The position numbers and the translations under genes are program-made. This document shows, piece by piece, positions 1 to 9,096 of a DNA stretch of 64,000 nucleotides. The DNA lies in NCBI RefSeq assembly GCF_003030345.1, contig NZ_CP028158.1:2170001-2234000 (forward strand), read 5' to 3'. The notes beneath the pieces are model-generated. The model was not told the DNA's origin. It was given only the letters and a program-made list of their open reading frames with translations, and did not search any database. Source of the DNA: Plantactinospora sp. BC1 (GTDB lineage Bacteria > Actinomycetota > Actinomycetes > Mycobacteriales > Micromonosporaceae). Positions within the stretch are counted from its first letter, which is position 1. Each line of letters starts with the position of its first letter.

Positions 1-82
1 TGGTGGGCTGCAAGACCAGAGTGTGGAATGTACGGGCTATGGCGGCCCGCCCATCGGCGTTGATCACACCGATGCCGTTCAC
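1..82 (-). CDS. 5' end of an unidentified small ORF, cut by the window edge
   Basis: Only the first 27 codons are visible (N-terminal residues MNGIGVINADGRAAIARTF). The start is a GTG at 82-80 preceded by a GGAGG ribosome-binding site 7 bases upstream, and it overlaps the stop of the next gene upstream on the same strand (GTGA), which suggests translational coupling in a three-gene minus-strand run. No function can be assigned from this much sequence. Confidence 0.5.
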   Translation of the reverse strand, partial: MNGIGVINADGRAAIARTFHTLVLQPT

Positions 83-441
83 TGTCCTGCCTCCTTGGCC
101 TCCACGCAGTCGTCGTGGTCAGTCGGTGCTGACGGGCGGGACGCGCGCAGCCAACCAAGAAACCGGTCGAATAGATCCGCGGTGCTTCCCGTCACGCTGG
201 GATTAAGTTTGAGCAGGTCGTCGATGGCATCGCAGAGCAGAGTGGCCAGGTAGAGACACAGGCTCACACGGCTGCCCTGGTACTCGGCCAGAAGATCCAG
301 CTTCGCCCGTCCGCATGGCCACGGGTGAGCGCAGGTCCGGCATAACCAAAGCGGGCGCATCGGCAGGTGCTCCCTCGACGCTTGCTCTCCTTGCCTAGAG
401 GCGCGATGGTGAGGTGCGGCGTCGCGCTGAGCCTCCGTCAT
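79..441 (-). CDS. conserved hypothetical small protein with Cys-rich segment
   Basis: A 120-residue soluble protein of unknown function. Around residues 34-43 it has a Cys-containing stretch (CRTCAHPWPC) that might bind a metal, followed by a Leu-rich helical segment. The start is chosen at ATG 441 because it overlaps the stop of the upstream 56-residue ORF (ATGA); its own stop overlaps a GTG start downstream. Three coupled small ORFs facing away from an XRE/tetratrico regulator suggest one accessory module. From memory, short proteins with this W/C-rich pattern are frequent beside such regulators in Streptomyces and Micromonospora; this was not checked. A longer reading upstream to 885 is open but lacks a ribosome-binding site. 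Confidence 0.6.
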   Translation of the reverse strand: MTEAQRDAAPHHRASRQGEQASREHLPMRPLWLCRTCAHPWPCGRAKLDLLAEYQGSRVSLCLYLATLLCDAIDDLLKLNPSVTGSTADLFDRFLGWLRASRPSAPTDHDDCVEAKEAGQ

Positions 442-605
442 CGGCGCTTTCCCTCCCGGACCTGTCGCTCGAAATGCCGACGCCACGCGTGAGTGAGCAG
501 CGGCGGCTCGGTCATCCGCTCCAGCGCCGTCGGACCGATGTACTCCGGCGGATCCAGCCACCACGGTCGGCCGGTCGTCACGTTGCGCGAGACGTACACC
601 GTCAT
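438..605 (-). CDS. hypothetical 56-residue protein
   Basis: A short, charged, Trp-containing protein (begins MTVYVSRNVTTGRPWW, ends in a basic tail). It is probably soluble: no membrane segment or signal peptide is visible. ATG at 605 is the most likely start, because the open frame upstream is compositionally unlike the rest. The stop is overlapped by the start of the next gene (ATGA), so the two are probably co-translated. It is the first gene of the minus-strand group that diverges from the XRE regulator at 1040. I do not recognise the family. Confidence 0.5.
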   Translation of the reverse strand: MTVYVSRNVTTGRPWWLDPPEYIGPTALERMTEPPLLTHAWRRHFERQVREGKRR

Positions 606-1039
606 GGCCGCTCCCGGACGTGGGTGGACACCGGCAAGCGGTGGGCTCGCCTGGGTACGACGAGCCCACCGCCGCAGTGCGACGGCTGGGAGCAGACCGC
701 CGCTCACCCTCCCGCGCAGCCCTCATGGCGGTACGCAGGCGGGGAGTTTCGGGAGCAGGCAAGGAGGTTTTCTGGGGCGATGCCGGCCGATGCGCCCGAA
801 GACGCTTCTGACCTCGACTTGCCGCATCCTTCATCTCGACCCTCCCTGCTGAGAGACTGTGGGTCTGCCGACGGCCGGTCATCACGACGAGGCGGGCCGG
901 GCAGATTCAGGTTTGCCGGAAATCGGAACGATGGAAATGTCCTATCGGTGCACTCGCGGCGCACTCACAGTGCACTCACCAACACGCCACGTGCCGCTAC
1001 GATCGACAAGTTGAGACGGTCCCATCGAGAGGACATCCG
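606..1039. other. 434-base divergent intergenic region
   Basis: It lies between the minus-strand small-ORF group and the plus-strand regulator. The right part holds three 11-bp-spaced repeats and a -10-like TACGAT (998-1003) about 37 bases before the regulator's ATG. In the left part (606-940) I see no supported gene; the open frames there are likely shadows. Confidence 0.5.
948..977 (+). promoter_or_regulatory. three direct repeats GYGCACTC at exact 11-bp spacing
   Basis: GTGCACTC (948-955), GCGCACTC (959-966) and GTGCACTC (970-977) are phased one helical turn apart, upstream of a -10-like TACGAT (998-1003) and the XRE-family gene. Phased direct repeats of this kind are typical of cooperative binding by a HTH protein, so an operator for the adjacent regulator is the simplest reading (inference). 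Confidence 0.5.
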
Positions 1040-2386
1040 ATGGCCGCAGTGACTACTTGGACGGGCCGGGAGGCAAACGCCCTGCGGCAGGCATTACGGC
1101 TGAGCGTCACCGGCTTCGCCGAACATCTGGGCGCGGCCCGACGTACCGTGGCCAAGTGGAGCAGCCAGGGCGAGAAGGTCCAACTACGTGCCGACATGCA
1201 GGCCGCGCTCGATACGGTGCTCGCGCGGGCCGCCCCCGACGTTCTGGAACGTTTCGAGGTCCTGAGGAGGCGAGACACCAGCGGTGCATTTGCCGATGTC
1301 GCCGGACCGCCAGCCGCAGCGAACGCCGATACTGACAAGAACGGACCTGGCTCTGACTCGGACGGTGACGTGCGGCGTAGAAAGTTTCTGCAGGGTGCGA
1401 CGGCTAGCGGCATGGCTGCCCTGCCCGGCGTCACGCCACTACTCGACGCGCTGGTTTCTCAACCGATGGCTCACAAGTCCGATCCGGTTGCACTGCCCCT
1501 CCGGCAGTTCGCTCACGACGTGGCCGCCGCCAAGGCTGCCTATCAGGCATGCCGGTACGAGCAGGTCCTCGGCAATCTCACGGCCCTGGTGCCCGCACTG
1601 GCACCGACACGATCGGAAGCCGAGGGTGATCAGCGGAGGCGGGTCGACGCCCTGGCCAGCGACCTGTACCACGTCGTGGGCAGCGTGCTACTCAAGGTCG
1701 GCGACCGAGGTATGGCTTTGGTGGCAGCGGAAAGAAGCGCCCGGGCGGGCTCGGCCAGCCGGGACCCGGTCGCGATGGCGACCAGTGCGCGGATCATGAC
1801 CCATGCCTTGATGAGCAACGGCCACACCAGGCAGGCGAGGAGCCTGGCCGAGAACGCGGCCGGCGCTCTCGAACAGGAGACTCGCCTCATGTCCACCGAT
1901 CAGGTGGCTGTCTACGGTGCCCTCCTGCTCCGTGGTGCGATCGCCGCCGCGCGCAGCGACGACCGGGACACCGCAGAAGCCATGATCGACGAGGCCACCC
2001 GCGCCGCCGCCCGGCTCGGCTACGACGGCAACGACCGGTGGACCGGCTTCGGCGCCACCAACATCCTGCTCCACCAGGTCAACATCGCGCTGACCCTGGG
2101 CGACGCCGGTACCGCGATCACCCTCGCCCGCCAGGTGCCGCTGGACAAGATCCGCCTCGCCGAACGCAAAGCCTCGCTCTTCGTCGACGTGGCGCGGGCC
2201 TACGCACAGTGGGGACGCTACGAACGCGGCCTGCACGCGCTGCGCATTGCGTACGAAGTGGCGCCCGAGGAACTCCGGTGCCGACCAGCCGTCCAGCGCA
2301 TTGCCAGCGACCTCGCGGCCCTCAGCCGGGGCCACGTCCGCGCCGCGGTCGTCGAGTTCGCCCACCGCGTCGGGATACCGGTATGA
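1040..2386 (+). CDS. XRE-type HTH / tetratrico-repeat transcriptional regulator
   Basis: A 448-residue cytoplasmic regulator. Residues 5-60 form a lambda-repressor-like HTH (LRQALRLSVTGFAEHLGAARRTVAKWSS). A low-complexity linker follows and carries an odd RRRKFLQGATASG motif near residue 113, which resembles a Tat-like stretch but sits inside the protein. From about residue 150 to the end it is Ala/Arg-rich helical repeats like the TPR arrays of actinobacterial regulators. ATG 1040 has AGAGGA upstream. Its stop overlaps the ATG of the flavoprotein gene, so the two are coupled. Phased repeats at 948-977 suggest autoregulation. The ligand is unknown. Confidence 0.8.
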   Translation: MAAVTTWTGREANALRQALRLSVTGFAEHLGAARRTVAKWSSQGEKVQLRADMQAALDTVLARAAPDVLERFEVLRRRDTSGAFADVAGPPAAANADTDKNGPGSDSDGDVRRRKFLQGATASGMAALPGVTPLLDALVSQPMAHKSDPVALPLRQFAHDVAAAKAAYQACRYEQVLGNLTALVPALAPTRSEAEGDQRRRVDALASDLYHVVGSVLLKVGDRGMALVAAERSARAGSASRDPVAMATSARIMTHALMSNGHTRQARSLAENAAGALEQETRLMSTDQVAVYGALLLRGAIAAARSDDRDTAEAMIDEATRAAARLGYDGNDRWTGFGATNILLHQVNIALTLGDAGTAITLARQVPLDKIRLAERKASLFVDVARAYAQWGRYERGLHALRIAYEVAPEELRCRPAVQRIASDLAALSRGHVRAAVVEFAHRVGIPV

Positions 2387-2958
2387 CAGCCGGTCACCTA
2401 CAGATCGTCGTCTGCGGCGCTGGCCCTGCGGCAGACGTCACAAAACTGATCGATACCGCCAAGGGAAGGTCCTGGAGGGCGGCGGTCACCGCCACGCCGA
2501 GCGCCATCGACTTCATCGACACCCAAGCGATCGAGTCGATGACCGGGCACCCGGTCAGGTCCACCTACCTGTCGCCTCCGGGTGCTCGCCGTACGCTTCC
2601 TGGCGCCGACGCGCTCGTCATCGCCCCCGCGACGTACAACTCCATCAACAAGATTGCCCTCGGCATCGCCGACAACTACGCCATGACCTCGGTCGCCGAG
2701 CTGATCGGACGCCAGGTGCCGACCGTCATCGTCCCGTTCGTCAACGCCGCCCTGGCCGCCCGCGCACCGTTCCAACGCGCGGTGGCCGACCTTCGCCACG
2801 AACACGTACGCATCCTGCTCGGCGAAGACGACGGATGGGAGCCCCACCCGCCGGGCAGCGGCACCGACCGACAGGAAGTCTTCCCCTGGACGGCGGCGTT
2901 CGCGACAGCGGCCCGGCTCGTCCACGAGTCGCGCCCGGCTGCCAACTATCAGGGCTGA
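2383..2958 (+). CDS. HFCD-family flavoprotein (phosphopantothenoylcysteine decarboxylase-like)
   Basis: A 191-residue Rossmann-like flavoprotein. The N-terminus has a beta-strand followed by CGAGPA, and residues 75-100 carry the family segment ADALVIAPATYNSINKIA with GIADNYA, as in the Dfp/EpiD/LanD homo-oligomeric FMN-containing Cys decarboxylases. It starts at ATG 2383 inside the stop of the regulator gene (ATGA overlap), so production should track the regulator. EpiD-type enzymes oxidatively decarboxylate a C-terminal Cys of a peptide; Dfp decarboxylates a Cys conjugate. No coenzyme A partner (CoaB) is fused and no lantibiotic precursor is obvious nearby, so the substrate is unknown. Confidence 0.8.
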   Translation: MTAGHLQIVVCGAGPAADVTKLIDTAKGRSWRAAVTATPSAIDFIDTQAIESMTGHPVRSTYLSPPGARRTLPGADALVIAPATYNSINKIALGIADNYAMTSVAELIGRQVPTVIVPFVNAALAARAPFQRAVADLRHEHVRILLGEDDGWEPHPPGSGTDRQEVFPWTAAFATAARLVHESRPAANYQG

Positions 2959-3731
2959 CAGCCGTAGACGCCACCCAGTCACAATGCCCACCCGCCGGGC
3001 CTGTCCACGACAGCGGCGGACAATTCCAGTTCAGCAATCCGTACAATGGCTTTCGAGTACCCCTAGGGACGCGATCCGCGCCCGCATGACCAAACCGGCG
3101 AGACCTACCACCGGGCCGCCACCGCCCTATGTCGGGCAGTACCAGCCGCCTGGCTGCCCCCCGCGACCGACAGCGAATGCGTCGATCGGTGCGAATCGAC
3201 CTATCGCGTACACGACACCGCCGGCGCCGACGGCTGCTCCCTGACCACCTGCGCGCACTGCCCGGGGTCAGTCTGTCTTGAGTGCTGCCTGTTCCGCCGG
3301 CAGGCTCCTGGGTCTGACCCAATTGAGCGGGCCAGACCCAGGATTCGACGAGCCAAGTACCGTCGAGTCGTCCAGCGACGTACCACTCCCGCATCTTGCC
3401 GGTCCGGTATGACCTGGGAGACGAGGCGATCGCGGGTGCCATCATCGCCCAGCTCAACGACGCGATACGTGTCGTCTGCTCAGCGACAGGCGCGGCCTCG
3501 CGCACCTCTAGTCGGTAGCGCATCCTACTCACGACCGAGACACTTGCAAACCTGCCCTTTCCGCCGGATCGGACCGGCAAAAGGAGGGATCAGTCCGTCT
3601 CTTTCGCGGCTCCACGCTACACGATCACTCGGTAACATCCCTCGTTGCCCTGGAATTTCGACTCGCCAACCCCCGGGAATGCAGGCAGCGTACGGCGCCT
3701 TGTCGCCTATTCCAAAGAAGGAGCGTGCTCA
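2959..3731. other. 773-base region without an intact gene
   Basis: GC is lower than in the rest of the window. It contains two short stretches with coding-like third-position bias in different frames (see the pseudogene entry) and otherwise nothing I can support. The right end (3718-3723, AAGGAG) is the ribosome-binding site of the nuclease gene at 3732. Confidence 0.5.
3067..3518 (+). pseudogene. possible degraded gene remnants in two frames
   Basis: From 3067 one frame reads a GC3-rich stretch with clustered Cys residues (CSLTTCAHCPGSVCLECC around 3230-3290), resembling a metal-binding segment, but with no good start. A second frame, open from 3327 to a TAG at 3516-3518, reads VRYDLGDEAIAGAIIAQLND, also coding-like and without a start codon other than a TTG. 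Two coding-like pieces in neighbouring frames suggest one or two decayed genes. I do not recognise the family, and the call rests only on codon bias and composition. Confidence 0.25.
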
Positions 3732-4865
3732 ATGGAGTTCGATGAACGGGTCGCCGCACTCGCCACGAAGGTCCGGAATCAGCGGGATGCGATTCAGACG
3801 GAAGAAGCCGCCAAGAATGCTTTCGTCATGCCGTTCATCTCAATGATCCTTGGCTACGACGTCTTCGATCCGCTGGAGGTAATACCGGAGTTCACCGCCG
3901 ACGTTGGGGTCAAGAAAGGCGAGAAGGTCGACTACGCGATCATGCGTGCCGGCGAGGTGCAGATCCTCATCGAATGCAAGCAGCCGCGCGACTCCCTGAA
4001 GATTGAACACGCGTCTCAGCTCTATCGATACTTCTCCGTTACGAATGCTCGGATCGCCGTCCTCACCAATGGACAGGTCTACCATTTCTACACCGATCTC
4101 GACGCCCCCAACAAGATGGACACCAAGCCCTTCCTCGTGTTAGACCTGGAAGATATCGACGACACCCTCTTGCCGGAACTGCGTAAGCTCACAAAGGAGG
4201 TATTCGATCTCGAATCCATCATCAGCGCGGCCGAAGAGTTGAAGTATCTCGGTCAGATCAAACGTTCGATGGCGACGCAGTTCAAGGAGCCCGAGGATGA
4301 GTGGGTCAGGTTCTTCGCGACGAGAGTGTACGACGGTTCGCTCACTCAAAGGAGGCGCGACCAGTTCAGGTCACTCGTTGCCAAAGCGGCCTCGCAGTTC
4401 GTCAGAGACCAGGTGAACGAACGACTGAAGGGCGCACTCTACGCAAGCCTTCCCAAGCAGGCCGCGGAGGCGCCCTCCGAAGTGCTCGAGAGCGAAGAGG
4501 TCGCGCTGAGCGATGTAGCCCGTGACACGGAGGTGGAAACCACGCTCGAAGAGCTTACCGGCTATCAGATAATCAAGGCGATTGCGTGTAGCGAAGTCAA
4601 ACCCCAACGCATTGTGGGCCGTGATGCCAAGTCGTACTTCGCCGTCATTCTCGACGACAATAACCGCAGACCCATTGCGCGACTGCATTTCAACGGAAAG
4701 GCCAGAAAGTACATTGGAACGTTCGACGCCGACAAGACGGAGACTCGCCACCTGATCGGCTCTCTTGACGATATCTACCTCCACGCTGACGCAATACGGA
4801 ATGCGGTAAGGGCTTTCATGGGCGAAGGCGGAAACAGAGATTCCGGTAGGACCGCAGTCGGATAG
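3732..4865 (+). CDS. HsdR-N-like restriction endonuclease domain protein, solitary
   Basis: A 377-residue protein. Residues 1-170 match the N-terminal nuclease domain of type I restriction R subunits: a helical start, PFISMILGYDVFDP, then VDYAIM...VQILIECKQPRD, giving the D...ECK core of a PD-(D/E)XK nuclease. A coiled helical middle follows, and residues 285-375 form a small alpha/beta domain. There is no helicase, HsdM or HsdS nearby, so it is not a full type I system; such stand-alone proteins are usually annotated as restriction endonuclease-like. ATG 3732 is chosen for AAGGAG 8 bases upstream; an upstream ATG at 3645 lacks one. Its codon use is clearly less GC-rich than neighbouring genes, consistent with recent transfer. 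Confidence 0.75.
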   Translation: MEFDERVAALATKVRNQRDAIQTEEAAKNAFVMPFISMILGYDVFDPLEVIPEFTADVGVKKGEKVDYAIMRAGEVQILIECKQPRDSLKIEHASQLYRYFSVTNARIAVLTNGQVYHFYTDLDAPNKMDTKPFLVLDLEDIDDTLLPELRKLTKEVFDLESIISAAEELKYLGQIKRSMATQFKEPEDEWVRFFATRVYDGSLTQRRRDQFRSLVAKAASQFVRDQVNERLKGALYASLPKQAAEAPSEVLESEEVALSDVARDTEVETTLEELTGYQIIKAIACSEVKPQRIVGRDAKSYFAVILDDNNRRPIARLHFNGKARKYIGTFDADKTETRHLIGSLDDIYLHADAIRNAVRAFMGEGGNRDSGRTAVG

Positions 4866-4969
4866 GAACGACCGCCCAGAACGGCAGCCATCAGACGCTC
4901 AACACGGTACGGCGGGTGGCCCGCTGACCCGCCCCGCCGAGATCCTCGACGGGGCGGCGGCCGACCGCC

Positions 4970-7879
4970 TCAACCCCGGGCCAGCAGACTGACCAGGGCG
5001 GTACGGGAGGTCACCCCGAGCTTGCGGTAGATCCGCATCAGGTGCGCGTCCACGGTACGCGGGCTGATCTGGAGCTGCCGGGCGATGGCCCGGGACGTGG
5101 CGCCGGTGACCGTCAACTCGGCGACCTCCCGTTCCCGCCCGGTCAGCAGTGCCAGCGGATGCGTCTCGTCCGGCACCGCCCCGGCCCGGTCCGCCGGCAC
5201 GGCCCGCCGGGAGAGCCGGGCGGCCAGCCGGCGCTGCGCCCGATCCGCCTGCCCGGCCAGCCAGCGGGCACCGCTGGCCGAGAAGAGCCGCTTGGCCCGG
5301 CCGAGCTGTTCGCGGGCCGACCCCGGATCCCCGGTCGCCGCCCGCGCCTCGGCGAGCACCATCCGGGCCTGCCCCTCCGGCACCGGCATCCCGGCCGCGC
5401 CCAACTGGTCGATCGCCGGCACCACCTCCGCCACGGCGTCACCGGGGGCGCCGTGCGCCAGGGCCAGGGTCGCGCCGGCCATCCCGACCAGCCCGAGTCG
5501 TCCGGGCAGGTCGCCGGCGGCATCGGCGGCCCGGGCCAGCCAGCGCCGGGCCTGCGGTGGCAGCCCCGCCGGCCCCGCCGACCCCGATCCGGCCCGACCG
5601 GCTCCGGCGGCGGAGAGTGCCCGTACCACCAGGACACCCGCCTCGGCCGGCCCGAGGCAGCGGTACGTCTCCGCGTCGGCCAGCAACTCCTGGCAGCCGG
5701 TGTCGTCGCCTACCGCCGCGCTCGCCTCCGCCAGGTGCATCCGGACCACCGCCCGGTACAGGGTGGAGCGTGGCGCCGCGCTGCCGCGCAACCGGTCCAG
5801 GGCCGGGCGTACCGCGTCCGGCCCGGCGAGCCAGAGCAGCGGCCGGAGCCGTACCGCCGCCGCCAGCGTCGCCGCCTCGGCACCCCCCTGCCAGCGGGCG
5901 ATCTCCTCGGCCTCCTCGGCGTCCCGCAGCGCGTCGTCGACCCGGCCCACGGTGCCGTAGAGCACGGACCGGGCCGCGTAGAGCAGCGGGTGCACGTGGA
6001 TCCGCCCGTACCGCAGCCCCACCTCGATGCCCCGTTCGGCGTGTGCCAGCCCGTCGTCGACCCGGTCCAGCATCGCCTCGACCCAGGCGAGCAGGGCGAT
6101 CGCGCCCAGCTCGTCCCGGAGCGCGACGTCGCCGAGGGCGTCGATCATCCGGGCGGCGTACGAGACCCGTAGCCGGGCGGTGGCCAGCGGCTCCCGGGCG
6201 ACCGCACAGGTGGCGAGTACGGTGCTGGCGGCGGCCTCGATCCCCCGGTACCCGCCCTGGCGCGCCCGGTCCATGGTCTTGCCGGCGTGCCGGGCACCGG
6301 CCCGCCAGCGGCCGGCGAGCATCTCCGTCACCGCGAGTTCCAGCCGCAGCATCGCCTGCGACGTGCCGGTGGCGCCGAGCCGTTCCAGCTCGGTGCTGAG
6401 CAGCGCACTGGCCACGTCGAGCCGGCCGGCCAGCCGCTCCAGCACGGCGAGCTGCTCGACCGCCGCGTGCCGGTGCGGGCCGGCGACCGCGACGAGATCG
6501 TGCAGCACGGTCCGCGCCTCGTCGAACTGGCCGGTCACCCCGAGCGCCTTGGCGAAGAGCAGCCGCAGCTCGGCCCGCCGCTCCGATCGACCGGGCCCGT
6601 CCGGCAGCGCCGACAGCGCGACGCGCAGCCAGGCGGCGCTGGTGCTCGGCGCCGTACCCATGGTGGTCATCGCGGCGGTGGCGAGCACCCCGGCGGCGAC
6701 CTCGTCGCCCGGCTGGATCGCCTTGGCCAGGTGGTGCGCCCGGAGCGTCAGCGGGGCGCCGCCCTGTTCCAGATGGGCCGCGGCCCGACGGTGGGCGGCC
6801 AGCCGCCAGGCCGGACCGGCCAGCCAGTACGCCACCGCGCGCACCAGCGAGTGCCGGAAATCGAGCTTCGCGCCGACCTGCCGGAGCAGGTCGCGGGCGA
6901 CCAGCGCGTCGAGCGCGGCGGTGGTACGTCGGGCGTCAATTCCGGCCGCGGCGGCGACGGTGCCGATGTCGAGGCCCGGCCCGACCACGGCGGTGGCCTG
7001 GAGCACCAGGCGTTCGGTCGGGCCGAGCCCGCGGATCTCGATCGCCATCGCGCCGTGCAGGGCGCTGGTCACCGGCTCGTCGGGAAAGTCGCCCCGGCGC
7101 AGCGCGCCGAGGACCTGCGTCGAGGTGCCGGCGAGCAGTTCCAGATAGAGCGGGTTGCCGCCGCTGACCTGGTGCAGCAGCCGGCGCCGGGACGCCGGCT
7201 CGGCCGGCAGCAACTGGTCGACGTCGGCGCCGCGCAGCGGGTCGAGCCGGAGCCATTCGGGCAGCGGCGCCAGGTGGGCGAGTTCCTCGGCGAGTCTCGG
7301 CGGGCACTGCTCGGACCGGAACGCCAGCACCACCGTCATCCGGGCGTCCGGCGGATGCCGCAGCAGATAGCCGAGGAACTCGACGGAGGCGTCGTCGGCC
7401 CACTGCACGTCATCGAAGACCAGCAGCGCCCCGCCGGGTCGGGCGGCGGCGGTGACCAGGCTGCGCAGCCGGCGGTGCCGCCGGTGCCGCTCGACCGCGG
7501 CGGTGGCCGGCCCCGGCCCGTCGGGGTCGCGCGGCGCGAGGGTGTCGAGCGACGCGTGCAGTTCGGCCAGATGATCGGGTACGCCGGCCAGCGCGTCCAG
7601 CAGCACCCCGTACGGGAGGGAGCGCTCGAACTCGGTCGCCCGGCCGAGCAGCACCCTGCGGCCCCGGCCGGCGGCCACCTTCGCCAGCTCGGCCACGAGA
7701 CGGCTCTTGCCGATCCCCGGTTCGCCGTGCAGCACCAGGAACCTGGGCCGTGACCTGTCCTCGTCGAGCAGCGCGACCGTCCGGGCCAGCTCGGCACCGC
7801 GACCGACCAGGGCGGCGACGGCGGGTGCCGCCGCCGGTCGCGGTACGGCCGTCGGCTCCGACGGCGATGTGACCGGCAC
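4970..7879 (-). CDS. LuxR-family ATPase transcriptional regulator (LAL type)
   Basis: A 969-residue regulator. Residues 25-250 are an AAA-like ATPase with Walker A GEPGIGKS (52-59) and Walker B-like LLVFDDVQWAD. The middle (about 300-880) is helical repeats. The last 65 residues are a LuxR/GerE HTH (LTGREREVAELTVTGATSRA ... TVDAHLMRIYRKL). Large ATP-binding LuxR proteins are usually pathway-specific or global activators. The GTG start at 7879 is chosen because GGAGG lies 7 bases upstream; the frame is open to 8038 without a good site. It stands alone between the nuclease gene and the membrane-protein gene, so its target is not evident. Confidence 0.9.
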   Translation of the reverse strand: MPVTSPSEPTAVPRPAAAPAVAALVGRGAELARTVALLDEDRSRPRFLVLHGEPGIGKSRLVAELAKVAAGRGRRVLLGRATEFERSLPYGVLLDALAGVPDHLAELHASLDTLAPRDPDGPGPATAAVERHRRHRRLRSLVTAAARPGGALLVFDDVQWADDASVEFLGYLLRHPPDARMTVVLAFRSEQCPPRLAEELAHLAPLPEWLRLDPLRGADVDQLLPAEPASRRRLLHQVSGGNPLYLELLAGTSTQVLGALRRGDFPDEPVTSALHGAMAIEIRGLGPTERLVLQATAVVGPGLDIGTVAAAAGIDARRTTAALDALVARDLLRQVGAKLDFRHSLVRAVAYWLAGPAWRLAAHRRAAAHLEQGGAPLTLRAHHLAKAIQPGDEVAAGVLATAAMTTMGTAPSTSAAWLRVALSALPDGPGRSERRAELRLLFAKALGVTGQFDEARTVLHDLVAVAGPHRHAAVEQLAVLERLAGRLDVASALLSTELERLGATGTSQAMLRLELAVTEMLAGRWRAGARHAGKTMDRARQGGYRGIEAAASTVLATCAVAREPLATARLRVSYAARMIDALGDVALRDELGAIALLAWVEAMLDRVDDGLAHAERGIEVGLRYGRIHVHPLLYAARSVLYGTVGRVDDALRDAEEAEEIARWQGGAEAATLAAAVRLRPLLWLAGPDAVRPALDRLRGSAAPRSTLYRAVVRMHLAEASAAVGDDTGCQELLADAETYRCLGPAEAGVLVVRALSAAGAGRAGSGSAGPAGLPPQARRWLARAADAAGDLPGRLGLVGMAGATLALAHGAPGDAVAEVVPAIDQLGAAGMPVPEGQARMVLAEARAATGDPGSAREQLGRAKRLFSASGARWLAGQADRAQRRLAARLSRRAVPADRAGAVPDETHPLALLTGREREVAELTVTGATSRAIARQLQISPRTVDAHLMRIYRKLGVTSRTALVSLLARG

Positions 7880-8252
7880 CTGCGTACCTCCAGGACATGG
7901 GCTGATCCTGGTCCGAGGTAACCGCGTAGACGGTCGTCCATGCCAGAGCGATCGGGCCGAACTATAAGCAGTCATCAGTCCATTGACACCACCGCGCCGA
8001 GAACCTATGGCCGACGGCTCCGGGACGCACCCGGGCACCGGTGACGTTTCCGCAGCTCAGCGCTGCCGGGCGGGTGACCGCCGGGAGCGGCTGCCGGAGG
8101 CGTACTGCCGGTGCACGTCGCCCGGCCCGGTTGCGCGGTGTCGCGGATGGTGCCCGCTGCCGGGCACCACCTTCCCGCAGTACGGGACGACGGGGTCCCG
8201 CAGGTAGGACCCGCCGCCACCCGCGCGGCGGCACGTCGCCGCGAGGCGGGCG
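7880..8252. other. 373-base intergenic region
   Basis: This is the upstream region of the LAL regulator and the downstream region of the membrane-protein gene. A short GC hairpin (GCCGCC 8213-8218 with GGCGGC 8227-8232) may help end transcription of the membrane-protein gene. I see no supported gene. Confidence 0.4.
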
Positions 8253-9026
8253 TCAGCGGCGGAACTTCGCCACCGCGCCCCGGGCCACCCGCATTCCGGC
8301 CACCCCGGGCAGCACCCTGGTCACCAGCCCCCGCGCGCCCTGACCGGCCATCCCGGGCATCCGCCGATCGAGCATCTCCCGCAGGCCCTTGCCGGTCATC
8401 CCGCCCATGCCGATGCCGGCCAGCCCACGCACCTGCTTGGTGGCCATCCCGCGCACGCCCCTGGCCCGGTGCCCGATCCCGTTCATCCGGTTCAGCACGC
8501 CCTGCACCACCTGGCCGGGCTTCTGCTGCTCACCGGCGAACGCGGTGACCACGATCAGTCCGCCGGTCAGGGCCGGGATCACCCACTGCAACACCCGCAA
8601 CTGTCGCTGCCGCGCCGCGACGCCCGCCGGCGTGCCGTTCTCCGGTGCCGTCGTCGCCACCACCGGCGCCTTGCCGGTCTTCTCCAACTGCATCCCGAGC
8701 ATCCGGCTGTAGCCGGTCGCCGCCAGCGCCGCCACCGTCAGCCCGGTCTTGACGGCGCTCATCCGGCCCACACCGGCCTGGACGAACATCCGTGGACTCT
8801 CGGTGATCAGCTCACCGGCGGCACCGGCGACATGTGTGCCGATCGCCGCCGCGTTCACCGGCGTCCATTTCGCCCAGCCGGCCGAGGCCACCCCGAGCCG
8901 CTGGGTCGAGTCGCTCACCTTCGCCGCCGCGCCGTTGACCCCGATCGCCCCCATCAGGGAGCCGCCGAACCAGGCAGCCAGGCCGAGATCGTGCATCGAG
9001 CGCAGTACGGTATGCCGCTCCGACAT
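8253..9026 (-). CDS. hypothetical membrane-associated protein
   Basis: A 257-residue protein with hydrophobic stretches near residues 15-35 (LAAWFGGSLMGAIGV), about 95-110 and about 155-172 (WVIPALTGGLIVVTAF), then a Gly/Met/Arg-rich basic tail (RGLAGIGMGGMTGKG) of about 75 residues. It is probably an integral membrane protein with a basic cytoplasmic tail. ATG 9026 is preceded by GGAGG at 7 bases. No family was recognised; proteins of this type are common hypothetical proteins of Micromonospora and relatives (inference). Confidence 0.65.
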   Translation of the reverse strand: MSERHTVLRSMHDLGLAAWFGGSLMGAIGVNGAAAKVSDSTQRLGVASAGWAKWTPVNAAAIGTHVAGAAGELITESPRMFVQAGVGRMSAVKTGLTVAALAATGYSRMLGMQLEKTGKAPVVATTAPENGTPAGVAARQRQLRVLQWVIPALTGGLIVVTAFAGEQQKPGQVVQGVLNRMNGIGHRARGVRGMATKQVRGLAGIGMGGMTGKGLREMLDRRMPGMAGQGARGLVTRVLPGVAGMRVARGAVAKFRR

Positions 9027-9096
9027 GTGCCAACCTCCGTCGTAGGAGATGCGCCGGGTACCCGCGCCGGAGGCTTCCAATCCCGTGACCGGGGCG

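Noticed and set aside
948-977. SARP binding site
   Set aside because: The 11-bp pitch fits, but the last repeat is about 20 bases from the -10 rather than the usual ~8, and no SARP gene is near; kept only as a generic operator.
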